Source: Azospirillum isscasi
GTDB taxonomy: Bacteria; Pseudomonadota; Alphaproteobacteria; Azospirillales; Azospirillaceae
Length of the DNA stretch: 64,000 bases
Assembly (NCBI RefSeq): GCF_030849505.1
Contig: NZ_JAUJFI010000004.1
Location: 1-64,000, forward strand
Direction of reading: 5' to 3'
This document shows, piece by piece, positions 29,973 to 38,279 of this stretch (positions are counted from its first letter, which is position 1; each line of letters opens with the position of its first letter). A program made the translations under genes and the position numbers. A model generated the notes under the pieces. That model saw only the letters and a program-made list of their open reading frames with translations, was not told the origin of the DNA and did no database searches.

Positions 29973-30968
29973 TTACGCCTTGATGTCCACCTTCTGGGCG
30001 GTGTCCGCCGGGGTGCTGCCCGCGGCGGCGGCGCCGGCGCCGCTGCCGTCGGTCAGGCCGGCGATGGGCTGCGACAGGTCCAGGTTCAGGTGCATCACGC
30101 CGTCGGCGCTCTTGGTCGGGGTCAGCGCGCCGAGGCCGCTCATCCCGCCCTTCGAAGCCATGGTGTTCAGCTTCTCCAGCACGCCCTTGATCTCGTCCTC
30201 GCTGAAGCCTTCGGCGCGGACGATCATGCCGGTGGCCTTGCCGGAGACCTTGGTCGAGGCGGCGGAGAACATGGCGCTGCCCGAGCCGTCGCCGTTCAGC
30301 GTGGCCTGAAGGCTGCGGTCCTCACGGGTGAAGTCCAGGGTGGACTTGGCGAAGGAGATGCGGACCGACTTGTCGCCGTCCTGGATGGTCAGCTCCATGC
30401 CGCGGGATTCGATGGACCACTGGGACCGGGCTTCCTCCATGCTCATGCCCATCTGGCTGAAATCCATGGACTTCAGCTTGTCCTTCATGGCGCTGCCGAA
30501 ATCGCCGACGGCGCCCTTCACGTCGTCGTCCGACATGCCCAGCCCGCCGAGCAGGCTGCCGAGGTCGCCCGACATGTTGTCGATGGCCTTTTCGAACAGA
30601 CCGGCGAGACCCTTGGACTGCTTCAGCGCGTCCTGCATGATCCTTTCGGCTTCCTTGGCGCGGTCGGCCATCGCCTGGGCGCCGGTCTTGCTGCCGGCGG
30701 CGTCGGACCCCGCCGCACCGGCGCTGGCGCCGTCGGCACCCGCCGCCGGGGCCTTCTTGCCCGACAGGGTGTCGAGCAGGTTTTCCATGGACTGGCTGAT
30801 CGTGTAGGCCGGGCTGGCGCTCTTGGCGGGGGCCTGGGCGTCGGTCGTGGTGGCGGCGGCCTTGCCGCCGTCCGCCGCCTTGCTCTCGGCTGCCTTCTTG
30901 GCGTTGTTCGCTTGTTGCAGGGCCGTGCTGGTCGTCCCAGTCGGCCCGGACAGTTCCGAGTAATACAT
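29973..30968 (-). CDS. Hypothetical protein, low-complexity N-terminal half
   Basis: Protein of 331 residues that I do not recognise. It starts MYYSELSGPTG with no signal peptide. Residues about 10-110 are rich in Ala, Lys, Ser and Gly. A helical region follows (AQAMADRAKEAERIMQDALKQ, LAGLFEKAIDNMSGDLGSLLGGLGMSDDDVKGAVGDF), then an apparent beta-rich part (SRGMELTIQDGDKSVRISFAKSTLDFTRED). The ending TAQKVDIKA is unusual. GGAGG lies 6 bases before the ATG. Absence of Cys and the repetitive composition recall flagellar-hook or secreted structural proteins, but that is a guess. Confidence 0.7.
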   Translation of the reverse strand: MYYSELSGPTGTTSTALQQANNAKKAAESKAADGGKAAATTTDAQAPAKSASPAYTISQSMENLLDTLSGKKAPAAGADGASAGAAGSDAAGSKTGAQAMADRAKEAERIMQDALKQSKGLAGLFEKAIDNMSGDLGSLLGGLGMSDDDVKGAVGDFGSAMKDKLKSMDFSQMGMSMEEARSQWSIESRGMELTIQDGDKSVRISFAKSTLDFTREDRSLQATLNGDGSGSAMFSAASTKVSGKATGMIVRAEGFSEDEIKGVLEKLNTMASKGGMSGLGALTPTKSADGVMHLNLDLSQPIAGLTDGSGAGAAAAGSTPADTAQKVDIKA

Positions 30969-31095
30969 CGCCGCCTCCCGCGCGTGATCGTTTCGCCGTG
31001 AGGGTATGATCGTACCGGACTCCTTTACCACAGGTTAATTCGTCGCAGCCCTCATGCAACGCCCGGTCGAAACCCTTCGGTCTCGCAGGATTTTA

Positions 31096-32652
31096 TCAGT
31101 TTTTGCTTGCGGAGTCCCCAACGGGCGCGAGGGGCTGGGTGGCCGGACCGTTCAGAACCGTCCCGTCCACCGCGAAGCGGGAGCCGTGGCAGGGGCAGTC
31201 CCAGCTCCGCTCGCCCGGATTCCAGCGCACCACGCACTTCAGATGCGGGCAGATGGCGGAGCGGCGGTGCAGCGCGCCCGACTCGTCGCGGAAGACGGCC
31301 ACCGGCCAGCCGCCGGACTTCAGCACCGCGCCCTGGCCGGGTTGGATGCGGTCCTCCCCCTCGACCTCCGGCCCCCGGACGTAGGGCAGGAACTGGCGCG
31401 CCACATCCAGATTCTCGCGCAGGTAGGTGCCGAGCGTGCTGGTCATCTTCCGTCCGGGATCGTACAGGGCGGCCCAGGGGCTGCCGCTGCCATGGATCAG
31501 CTCGCACAGGACCAGCCCGGCGATGGTGCCGTGGGTCATGCCCATGCCGCTGTCGCCGGTCGCCACGAAGACGCGCCCGCCATAGGCCGGGTCGGGGCCG
31601 ATGAAGGCCAGCCCGTCGAAGGGCTCCATCACCTGCCCGGACCAGCGGTGCTCCACCGCCCCGGCCTGGGGGAAATGGGCGCGGGTCCAGCCTTCCAGCG
31701 CGGCCCAGCGCTCCGCCATGTCGCGGGCCTCGCCGGTCTTGTGGTCCTCGCCGCCGACGATCAGCCGGTCGTGGTCGGCCTCCGGCTGGAGCCGCACGTA
31801 ATGATAGGGGTCCAGCGTGTCCCAATAGAGGGCGTCGGCCACGCTGCCCTTGGGCACCCGGACGGAAATCGCGTAGGTGCGGTGGGGCGCCTGCTTGGAG
31901 TGGATGGCGAAGCGGTCGCTGATCGGGGAGTTGGTGGCGACGACGACCGCCGCGGCCTCGACCGCCGCGTGGTCCGGTCCGGCCTCGATCCGCGCGCGCT
32001 CCCCGTCCTGCCGGACCGCGGAGACGTGCGCCCCGGTGGCGAGCGCGCCGCCGCGCGCCAGGAAGGCGCGGGTCAACCCGGCCAGATAATCCAGCGCGTG
32101 GACGCGCGCCTGCCGGGGAAAGCGCAGGCAGGGGCCGGGATGACCGATGGGCGGGCGGTCCAGCCGCTCCACATCGTCCAGACCGGCGCGGCGGGCGGCG
32201 TCGCGCTCGCGGTCCAGCAGGGCGGGGTCCTGCCCCGGCGCCAGCATCAGATAGCCGTCGACGCGGGCGAAGCCGCAGTCGATGCGCTCTTCGCGGGCGA
32301 TCCGCTCGATAGCGTCGATGGCGGCGCCGTGGCTGTCCGCGGCCATGCGGGCGCCGGATCCGCTGTGCAATCGCTCGATCTCGGTGAAGCGGTCGTCGAT
32401 GACGTTGGACAGGTGCGCCGTGGTGCGCCCGGTCTCCCCGCCGCCGGGCGGCCCGTCGTCCAGCAGCAGCACCGACTTGCCGGAGCGCTGGAGCAGATAG
32501 GCCGTGGTGACCCCGGCGATGCCCGCCCCGACGACGATCACGTCCGGGCGCAGCGCGCCCAGAGCGGCGGCGGTGGGGGCGACGGTTCCGGCGGGCATCG
32601 CCGCCCCGCCGCGGTCCATCCAGACGGAGGTCGTCGCGCCGGAACCCTGCAT
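31096..32652 (-). CDS. FAD-dependent oxidoreductase with C-terminal Rieske domain
   Basis: Two-domain protein of 518 residues. The DAO-type FAD domain starts with the dinucleotide motif PDVIVVGAGIAGVTTAYLLQR, and VFVATGDSGMGMTHGTIAG is its second FAD contact. The last 90 residues form a Rieske [2Fe-2S] domain with CPHLKC and CPCHGSRF. This fusion occurs in a widespread but poorly defined family (YhfW-like). The substrate is unknown. The ATG has AAGGAG 9 bases upstream; an ATG 24 bases earlier is possible. It is divergent from nadE. Confidence 0.9.
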   Translation of the reverse strand: MQGSGATTSVWMDRGGAAMPAGTVAPTAAALGALRPDVIVVGAGIAGVTTAYLLQRSGKSVLLLDDGPPGGGETGRTTAHLSNVIDDRFTEIERLHSGSGARMAADSHGAAIDAIERIAREERIDCGFARVDGYLMLAPGQDPALLDRERDAARRAGLDDVERLDRPPIGHPGPCLRFPRQARVHALDYLAGLTRAFLARGGALATGAHVSAVRQDGERARIEAGPDHAAVEAAAVVVATNSPISDRFAIHSKQAPHRTYAISVRVPKGSVADALYWDTLDPYHYVRLQPEADHDRLIVGGEDHKTGEARDMAERWAALEGWTRAHFPQAGAVEHRWSGQVMEPFDGLAFIGPDPAYGGRVFVATGDSGMGMTHGTIAGLVLCELIHGSGSPWAALYDPGRKMTSTLGTYLRENLDVARQFLPYVRGPEVEGEDRIQPGQGAVLKSGGWPVAVFRDESGALHRRSAICPHLKCVVRWNPGERSWDCPCHGSRFAVDGTVLNGPATQPLAPVGDSASKN

Positions 32653-32797
32653 GACCGGTTCTCCTTCCGTTGGCATTCCGTCGTCCTGGCAACACCGGGG
32701 CCGGCGGGGCGGTTCCCCCATTCCGTGTGGCGCTTCCGCGCCCGTCCTCCGGCTGCTACGGTGTCGCCGACCCGCCGCTTTCCCGGACGACGCCGCC

Positions 32798-34462
32798 ATG
32801 ACCGACCGCCTTTCCATCGCGCTGGCCCAGATCAACCCGACCGTCGGCAACATCACCGCCAACATCGACCGCATCCGCAACGCCCGGGCGGAGGCCGCCG
32901 CCCGCGGCGCCGACCTGATGGTCTGCCCGGAGCTGGTGGTGACCGGCTACCCGCCGGAGGATCTGGTGCTGAAGCCCTTCTTCCTCGACGTGGTGGAGAC
33001 GGCGGTGCGGGAGTTCGCGGCGGAGACGGCGGACGGCGGTCCGGCCCTGCTGGTCGGCGCGCCCTGGCGCGACGGCGGCAAATGCCACAACGCCGCGCTG
33101 CTGCTCGACGGTGGCACGGTCGCGGCGATCCGCTTCAAGGTGGACCTGCCGAACTACGGCGTCTTCGACGAGAAGCGCGTCTTCGTCCCCGGCCCGCTGC
33201 CCGGCCCGATCAACGTCCGCGGCGTGCGGCTGGGCGTTCCGATCTGCGAGGACATGTGGTCCACCGACGTGATCGAGACGCTGGCGGAGAGCGGCGCGGA
33301 GATCCTGGTCGTTCCCAACGGCAGCCCGTTCGAGCTGGGCAAGCACGACCAGCGCGTCCAGCTCGCCGTGCAGCGGGTCACCGAGTCGGGGCTGCCGCTG
33401 CTCTATGTGAATCAGGTGGGCGGGCAGGACGAGCTGGTCTTCGACGGCGCCAGCTTCGCGCTGGGCGCCGATTGCCGGCTGGTGGCGCAGGCCCCGGCCT
33501 TCGCCGAGCATCTGCTGATCACCCGCTGGGAGCGCGGCGCCGACGACGTCTGGCACTGCGCCGACGCGGAGCGCATCGCCCCGGCGGAGGAGCTTGAGGC
33601 CATCTATGGGGCGCTGGTGCTGGGCCTGCGCGACTATGTGAACAAGAACCGCTTCCCCGGCGTGATCCTGGGCCTGTCGGGCGGCATCGACTCGGCGCTG
33701 GCCGCGGCCATCGCGGTGGACGCGCTGGGCGCCGACCGGGTGCATGGGGTGATGATGCCGTCGCCCTACACCTCGCAGGAGAGCCTGGACGACGCGGCGG
33801 AGTCGGCGGAACTGCTGGGCTGCAAGCTGGACACCGTTCCCATCGTCCCGGCGATGGAGGCGTTCGAGCGGATGCTGCTGCCCGCCTTCGCGGGGCGCGA
33901 TCCGGACATCACGGAGGAGAACATCCAGTCGCGGTCCCGCGGGATCACGCTGATGGCGCTGTCCAACAAGTTCGGCGCCATGGTTCTGTCCACCGGCAAC
34001 AAGTCGGAGATGTCGGTCGGCTACGCCACGCTGTACGGCGACATGTGCGGCGGCTACGCCGTTTTGAAGGACGTCTACAAGACGACGGTCTACGCGATTT
34101 CGCGCTGGCGGAACGCGCATCTGCCGGAGGGCGCGCTTGGCCCGGCGGGCCGCGTCGTGCCGGAGCGGGTGCTGGTCAAGGCCCCGACCGCGGAGCTGAA
34201 GCCCAACCAGACCGACCAGGACACGCTGCCGCCCTATGACGAGCTGGACGACATCCTGCAGTGTCTGGTCGAAAAGGACCTGGGCGTTCCGGAGATCGTC
34301 GCCCGCGGCCATGCGCCGGAGGTGGTGAACAAGGTCTGGCGCATGCTGCATCTGGCCGAATACAAGCGCCGCCAGGCGCCTCCCGGCCCGAAGATCACCC
34401 GCCGCCTGTTCAACCGCGAGCGGCGCTATCCGATTACGAACGGGTTCGGGAATATTGCGTGA
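32798..34462 (+). CDS. nadE: Glutamine-dependent NAD+ synthetase
   Basis: Last step of NAD synthesis: amidation of nicotinic acid adenine dinucleotide using ammonia from glutamine. The 554-residue protein has an N-terminal nitrilase-type amidase domain with catalytic triad Glu45 (CPELVVTG), Lys114 (FKVDLPN) and Cys150 (VPICEDMW). The C-terminal synthetase domain has the PP-loop GLSGGIDSAL and STGNKSEMSVGYATLYGDM. Ammonia channels between the two. The length fits the proteobacterial glutamine-dependent type. The GC-rich palindrome begins 5 bases after the stop. Confidence 0.97.
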   Translation: MTDRLSIALAQINPTVGNITANIDRIRNARAEAAARGADLMVCPELVVTGYPPEDLVLKPFFLDVVETAVREFAAETADGGPALLVGAPWRDGGKCHNAALLLDGGTVAAIRFKVDLPNYGVFDEKRVFVPGPLPGPINVRGVRLGVPICEDMWSTDVIETLAESGAEILVVPNGSPFELGKHDQRVQLAVQRVTESGLPLLYVNQVGGQDELVFDGASFALGADCRLVAQAPAFAEHLLITRWERGADDVWHCADAERIAPAEELEAIYGALVLGLRDYVNKNRFPGVILGLSGGIDSALAAAIAVDALGADRVHGVMMPSPYTSQESLDDAAESAELLGCKLDTVPIVPAMEAFERMLLPAFAGRDPDITEENIQSRSRGITLMALSNKFGAMVLSTGNKSEMSVGYATLYGDMCGGYAVLKDVYKTTVYAISRWRNAHLPEGALGPAGRVVPERVLVKAPTAELKPNQTDQDTLPPYDELDDILQCLVEKDLGVPEIVARGHAPEVVNKVWRMLHLAEYKRRQAPPGPKITRRLFNRERRYPITNGFGNIA

Positions 34463-34466
34463 GTTT

Positions 34467-34557
34467 TTGCCCCCTCCCCGGCCCTCCCCCGCTGCGCGGG
34501 AGAGGGAGATTGATTCCCTCCCTCGCCAAAGGCGGGGGAGGGTCAGGGAGGGGGCAA
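34467..34557. repeat. GC-rich palindromic intergenic element, copy 2
   Basis: The best-formed copy of the family. Outer arms TTGCCCCCTCCCCGGCCCTC and GAGGGTCAGGGAGGGGGCAA pair, with an inner hairpin GCGGGAGAGGGAG ... CTCCCTCGC. It separates nadE from the small membrane-protein gene on the other strand and may terminate both transcripts. Confidence 0.8.
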
Positions 34558-34567
34558 GACCTGCTCC

Positions 34568-34807
34568 TCACCCGCGCGTCAGACGGATGATCGTCACCAT
34601 CATGCCGAGCGCGTAAAGCTCGGCCAGCGGAACGATCCAGGACGGGTGGAAAATGATCGACAGCGGCATGATCAGCAGAAGGATCATCGCCGGGAACACG
34701 AAATAAGGCGAATTGCAGAAGGCCGGAAGGCCATGGACCCGGCCGGAAATCGCGCGAGACTCTTCGCCAATCAAACGATCAGCATCGCCAACAGTTTGGT
34801 CAACCAT
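34568..34807 (-). CDS. Small hypothetical membrane protein
   Basis: Possible 79-residue protein with two hydrophobic segments, FVFPAMILLLIMPLSIIF and WIVPLAELYALGMMVTII, after a polar N-terminus of about 35 residues. A charged RLTRG end suggests a cytoplasmic tail. The ribosome-binding site is poor and the upstream DNA is AT-richer than its surroundings. I do not recognise the family, and the call rests mainly on the regular membrane-segment pattern. Confidence 0.5.
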   Translation of the reverse strand: MVDQTVGDADRLIGEESRAISGRVHGLPAFCNSPYFVFPAMILLLIMPLSIIFHPSWIVPLAELYALGMMVTIIRLTRG

Positions 34808-34964
34808 TCTCTAACACCCACTGTATTTATGGTTTTCTTCTTCTCCATCTCTATGGGACGGAGCGGCGTCCCTATAGCACAGTTTTGTGAAACGCGGGCA
34901 TGACTTCGCGCCGTCTTGCCGGATGGCGAAAACGGCGCGGGAAGTCCTGAATTCTATTGTGGCT

Positions 34965-35534
34965 TTACGCCGCTTCAGTGAGCGCCAGATGCGGGCGGCG
35001 GACCATCGACTGGATGGTGAAGGGCGCGCGCACGCCGCCGCTGAACAGTTCGGCGCATTCCAGCGCCTTCAGCACCCGCTCCTCCGCCGGCAGGCCGGCC
35101 GTGGAGGCGAGCGAGCCCAGCGCGTAGTCGGACCCGCAGCCGATGGCGTGATAGCCGCGCACGGCCTCGCCCACCTGATAGTCCGACTGGATGGAGAACA
35201 GCCGCCCCTCGTACCCCACCATGAAGGTGCCGCCCGTCTCCACGTCGTTGGAGCGGTGGGCGTAGCCGCCGTCCTTCAGGCAGCCGCGCACGGCGTCCAC
35301 AAAGTCCACGACCATGTAGCGGAAGACGTCGGACTCGGCGTCGCGGTGCGGCGGCTCCAGCCGGTAGTGAAGAAGCTGGCCCATGCGGAAGCTGCTGGTG
35401 AAGCCGATCAGCATGTCGGCGTTGCGGAACACCTTGGTGTCCGCGCGCACGGTGATGTCCAGCCCGTTCACGCCCGCGCTGTCACCGCCCATCCACACAC
35501 GATCGCCGTCCACCAAGCCAACAATGCAGGTCAT
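34965..35534 (-). CDS. Proteasome-like Ntn-hydrolase family protein
   Basis: Protein of 189 residues beginning MTCIVGLVDGDRVWMGGDSAG. Removal of Met would expose Thr1, the nucleophile of proteasome beta subunits and HslV, and GDSAG fits the conserved Asp-Ser pair. Later VFRNADMLIGFTSSFRMGQLL and AIGCGSDYALGS recall the Lys33-type strand and the GSG loop of these folds. The protein is as short as HslV, but no HslU-type ATPase is adjacent, so it may act alone or be a relative of the small bacterial proteasome homologues. Peptidase activity is inferred only. Confidence 0.7.
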   Translation of the reverse strand: MTCIVGLVDGDRVWMGGDSAGVNGLDITVRADTKVFRNADMLIGFTSSFRMGQLLHYRLEPPHRDAESDVFRYMVVDFVDAVRGCLKDGGYAHRSNDVETGGTFMVGYEGRLFSIQSDYQVGEAVRGYHAIGCGSDYALGSLASTAGLPAEERVLKALECAELFSGGVRAPFTIQSMVRRPHLALTEAA

Positions 35535-35676
35535 CGCCGTCCTCGTCCCTGAATAAATCTTGCCCGAAAGCAGGGACAGGGTGGGCTTTTATGGTTAACG
35601 AATTGTTGCGCCGCGGCGGTGCCGAAGGGGGTATCCCGCTTCGGCACCTTGCCCCAGGCGCAAGCGCGGCAAGAGC

Positions 35677-36345
35677 TTAGCGGGCCAGTTCGATCAGGGC
35701 GCGGACGGTGTTCTCCGCCCCTTCGGCGATCTGGGCGAGGCTGGCGTCCAGCATGTAGCAGGGGGAGGTGACGACCTTCAGGCGTTGGTCGATGACGATC
35801 GCGCCATGGCCGGTGACGCGGTGCTTCGCCCCCAGGCTTTCCAGGGCGGCGGCGGTCCCGGCGTCAGAGCCGATGGTGAGTTCCACCCCCTCCGCGCCGA
35901 GCAGCGTCGCCAGGATGGCCGGGGCGATGCACAGGGCGCCGATGGGCTTGCCGGCGTCGCGCATGGCGCGCACGGCCTTCTCCACGTCCGGGTTGACCGT
36001 GCAGTCCGGCCCTTTGAAGGCGAAGTCGCAGAGGTTCTTGGCGGCGCCGAAGCCGCCGGGGAAGATCAGCGCGTCCACCGCGGCGGCGTCGAAACCGGCG
36101 AGGTCGGCGACCTTGCCGCGGGCGATGCGCGCGGATTCGGCCAGGACGTTGCGGGTCTCCGCCGCCTCTTCGCCGGTCAGGTGGTTGACGACGTGGGCCT
36201 GCGGGACGTTGGGAGCGAAGCACGCCGCCTCCGCCCCGGCGCGGCTGATCGCCAGCAGGGTGCACACCGCCTCGTGAATCTCCGCCCCGTCATAGACGCC
36301 GCAGCCCGAGAGCACGACCGCGATCCGCAACGGCTTGTCCGCCAT
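35677..36345 (-). CDS. elbB: ElbB/ES1 family glyoxalase-like protein (IaaC)
   Basis: DJ-1/PfpI-superfamily protein of 222 residues: RIAVVLSGCGVYDGAEIHE, then LIFPGGFGAAKNLCDFAFKG, and the nucleophile elbow GALCIAPAI. E. coli ElbB has weak glyoxalase activity and was linked to early isoprenoid synthesis. In A. brasilense the homologue next to ipdC has been called iaaC and tied to control of auxin production (from memory). The gap to ipdC is 95 bases on the same strand, so a bicistronic ipdC-elbB message is likely. Confidence 0.92.
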   Translation of the reverse strand: MADKPLRIAVVLSGCGVYDGAEIHEAVCTLLAISRAGAEAACFAPNVPQAHVVNHLTGEEAAETRNVLAESARIARGKVADLAGFDAAAVDALIFPGGFGAAKNLCDFAFKGPDCTVNPDVEKAVRAMRDAGKPIGALCIAPAILATLLGAEGVELTIGSDAGTAAALESLGAKHRVTGHGAIVIDQRLKVVTSPCYMLDASLAQIAEGAENTVRALIELAR

Positions 36346-36440
36346 GGGTGTTTCCTCCGTGGTTCCGATGTCCCGCCCGGTGGGGGAGGGTTGCCGGAAA
36401 CCCTACCCCACGGCAGCGTTCGCGCCTACTCCCCCCGCGC

Positions 36441-38078
36441 TTATTCCCTGGGCGCGGCGTGCAGGCGCTTCTGCCCCTGGACGAAGCGGGCCAGCGTGTC
36501 GGACAGCACGCCGCGCGGGATCATCGCCTCGATCAGCTGGAAGCGCCCGCGGGTGGCGAAGGCCCGGTCCAGCGCCGCCTTCAGCTCCGCCCGCGTGCGC
36601 ACCCGCACCCCGTCGCCGCCCATGCCCGCCGCCATGTCGGCGAAGCGCCAGTCGTCCAGGTCGTTGAAGGCGGATTCGGGCTGGAAGGTGCGCAGCATCT
36701 CCCAACTGGCGTTGTTGAACAGGATCACGATGGGGTCGATGCCCAGCCGTCGGCAATTGCCAAGCTCCCACCCCGTCATCTGGAACGCGCCGTCGCCGAC
36801 CACCGTCAGGATGCGCTTGCCGCCCGCCACGCACTGCGCCCCGATGCCCGCCGGCACGCCGAAGCCCATGCCCGCGTAATAGCCCGGCGCCATCAGCCCG
36901 GCGTCGATCATGTCCATGGCGGTGAACAGGCAGTCGCCCATGTCCGCGGCGATCAGCAGCGGCTCCTGCCCGGCGCGGACGCGGTCGTTGACGGCGCGGG
37001 CGATGTCCATCGGGGCGATCGGCTCGCCGTCGGCCTGGAGGCCGGTGGGGTGGGCGTGCGGGGCCTTGCCGCCGGTGGTCCGGTCGGACGGCGGCAGCCG
37101 TTCCAGCAGGGCGTCCACCAGCCCGTCCAGCGGGATGTCCGCGTAGGTGTGATAGCCCAGCGTCACCGCCCGGTCGAAGGCGTGGATGGTCTTGCGCAGG
37201 TCGATCTTGCGCTGGGACACCGCGAAGTTGGTGTCGCTGAGGATGGCGCCGAGCAGGAACAGCCCGTCCGACTCCTCGACCAGCCGGGTGATCTCCGCGT
37301 CGCCCGCGACGCCGATGTAGGTGCCGAGCGGCGGGGTCGGCGCGTCGGCCAGCAGGCCGCGGCCCATGAAGGTGGTCACCACCGGCACGCCCAGCCGTTG
37401 CGCCAGCTCCGCCACCTTGGCCTCCAGCCCATAGCGGCGGACCTCCACGCAGACCATCAGCACCGGCGACGAGGCCGCCCGGATGGCCGCCAGAACCTCG
37501 TCCGCGCAGGCGGCGAGCGCGTCGCGGTCCACCGGCCAGACGGGATCGTCCCCCACCGGCCCGACCTCGGCATTGACCATGTTGCGGGGGATTTCCAGGT
37601 AGACCGGGCGCGACAGGGCGCGGGCGGCGCCGAGCACGCGGGCGATCTCCGCCGGGGCCTTGGCCGGGTCGTCCAGCCGGGCCTGGGCCACGGTGATCTC
37701 CTTGAACACCTGGAACTGGGTGTCCAGCGTACGGCCCTGGTGGTGCAGCAGCAGGCCGGCGTTGCCCTCCGTCGTGCCCGGCGCGCCGGAGATGACGACG
37801 ACCGGCGACTTCTCGGCGTAGGCGCCGGCCACCGCGTTGACCATGTTGAAGGCGCCCGCCCCGTAGGTGACCGCCGCCACCCCCAGGGTCGAACTGTAGC
37901 GCGCCGCCGCGTCCGCCGCGAAGCCCACCGCCGGCTCGTGACTCAGCGTGTGGAGCGGCAGGATCCGCGTTTCCTCCGCCACTTTGAAGAAGGGCAGGGC
38001 GAAATCGCCCGGAATCCCGAACATGGCCTGTGCGCCGCGGTCCTTCAGCGCGCGCAGCAGGGCTTCGGCCAGCTTCAT
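36441..38078 (-). CDS. ipdC: Indole-3-pyruvate / phenylpyruvate decarboxylase
   Basis: Key enzyme of the indole-3-pyruvate route to the auxin indole-3-acetic acid, and of phenylacetate formation. The thiamine-diphosphate enzyme has 545 residues, starting MKLAEALLRALKDRGAQAMF. Glu48 in LSHEP is the cofactor-activating glutamate, and VVGDGAFQMTGWELGN ... FNNASWE is the Mg-diphosphate site. The sequence agrees along its length with A. brasilense IpdC as I recall it. GGGAGAG precedes the ATG. An inverted repeat about 85 bases upstream matches the reported auxin-control element. Family studies describe induction by its own product. Confidence 0.96.
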   Translation of the reverse strand: MKLAEALLRALKDRGAQAMFGIPGDFALPFFKVAEETRILPLHTLSHEPAVGFAADAAARYSSTLGVAAVTYGAGAFNMVNAVAGAYAEKSPVVVISGAPGTTEGNAGLLLHHQGRTLDTQFQVFKEITVAQARLDDPAKAPAEIARVLGAARALSRPVYLEIPRNMVNAEVGPVGDDPVWPVDRDALAACADEVLAAIRAASSPVLMVCVEVRRYGLEAKVAELAQRLGVPVVTTFMGRGLLADAPTPPLGTYIGVAGDAEITRLVEESDGLFLLGAILSDTNFAVSQRKIDLRKTIHAFDRAVTLGYHTYADIPLDGLVDALLERLPPSDRTTGGKAPHAHPTGLQADGEPIAPMDIARAVNDRVRAGQEPLLIAADMGDCLFTAMDMIDAGLMAPGYYAGMGFGVPAGIGAQCVAGGKRILTVVGDGAFQMTGWELGNCRRLGIDPIVILFNNASWEMLRTFQPESAFNDLDDWRFADMAAGMGGDGVRVRTRAELKAALDRAFATRGRFQLIEAMIPRGVLSDTLARFVQGQKRLHAAPRE

Positions 38079-38163
38079 GGCCGCTCTCCCGTTCCAATTG
38101 GTTCCGCGGACCCGTGGCCCGCACATGGGAACAGCATCGCCCTGCCCACCGGCCCGCGCAAGA

Positions 38164-38183
38164 ATTGTTTCATTCGAAACCAT
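38164..38183 (-). promoter_or_regulatory. ipdC promoter inverted repeat (auxin-response element, imperfect)
   Basis: On the minus strand it reads ATGGTTTC-GAAT-GAAACAAT. From memory, the element needed for inducible ipdC expression in A. brasilense is the perfect repeat ATTGTTTC(GAAT)GAAACAAT. Here the left arm differs at its third base, so the two arms match at seven of eight positions. Confidence 0.75.
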
Positions 38184-38279
38184 ACCTTTGCGCTGGAAAT
38201 TGTGGAGAGGCGGGTGCGCTCGTCCTGTGCGGGTTGTCGTGCTACAACGGAAACGTCAACTTGGAGGGGAGGAAAATTC

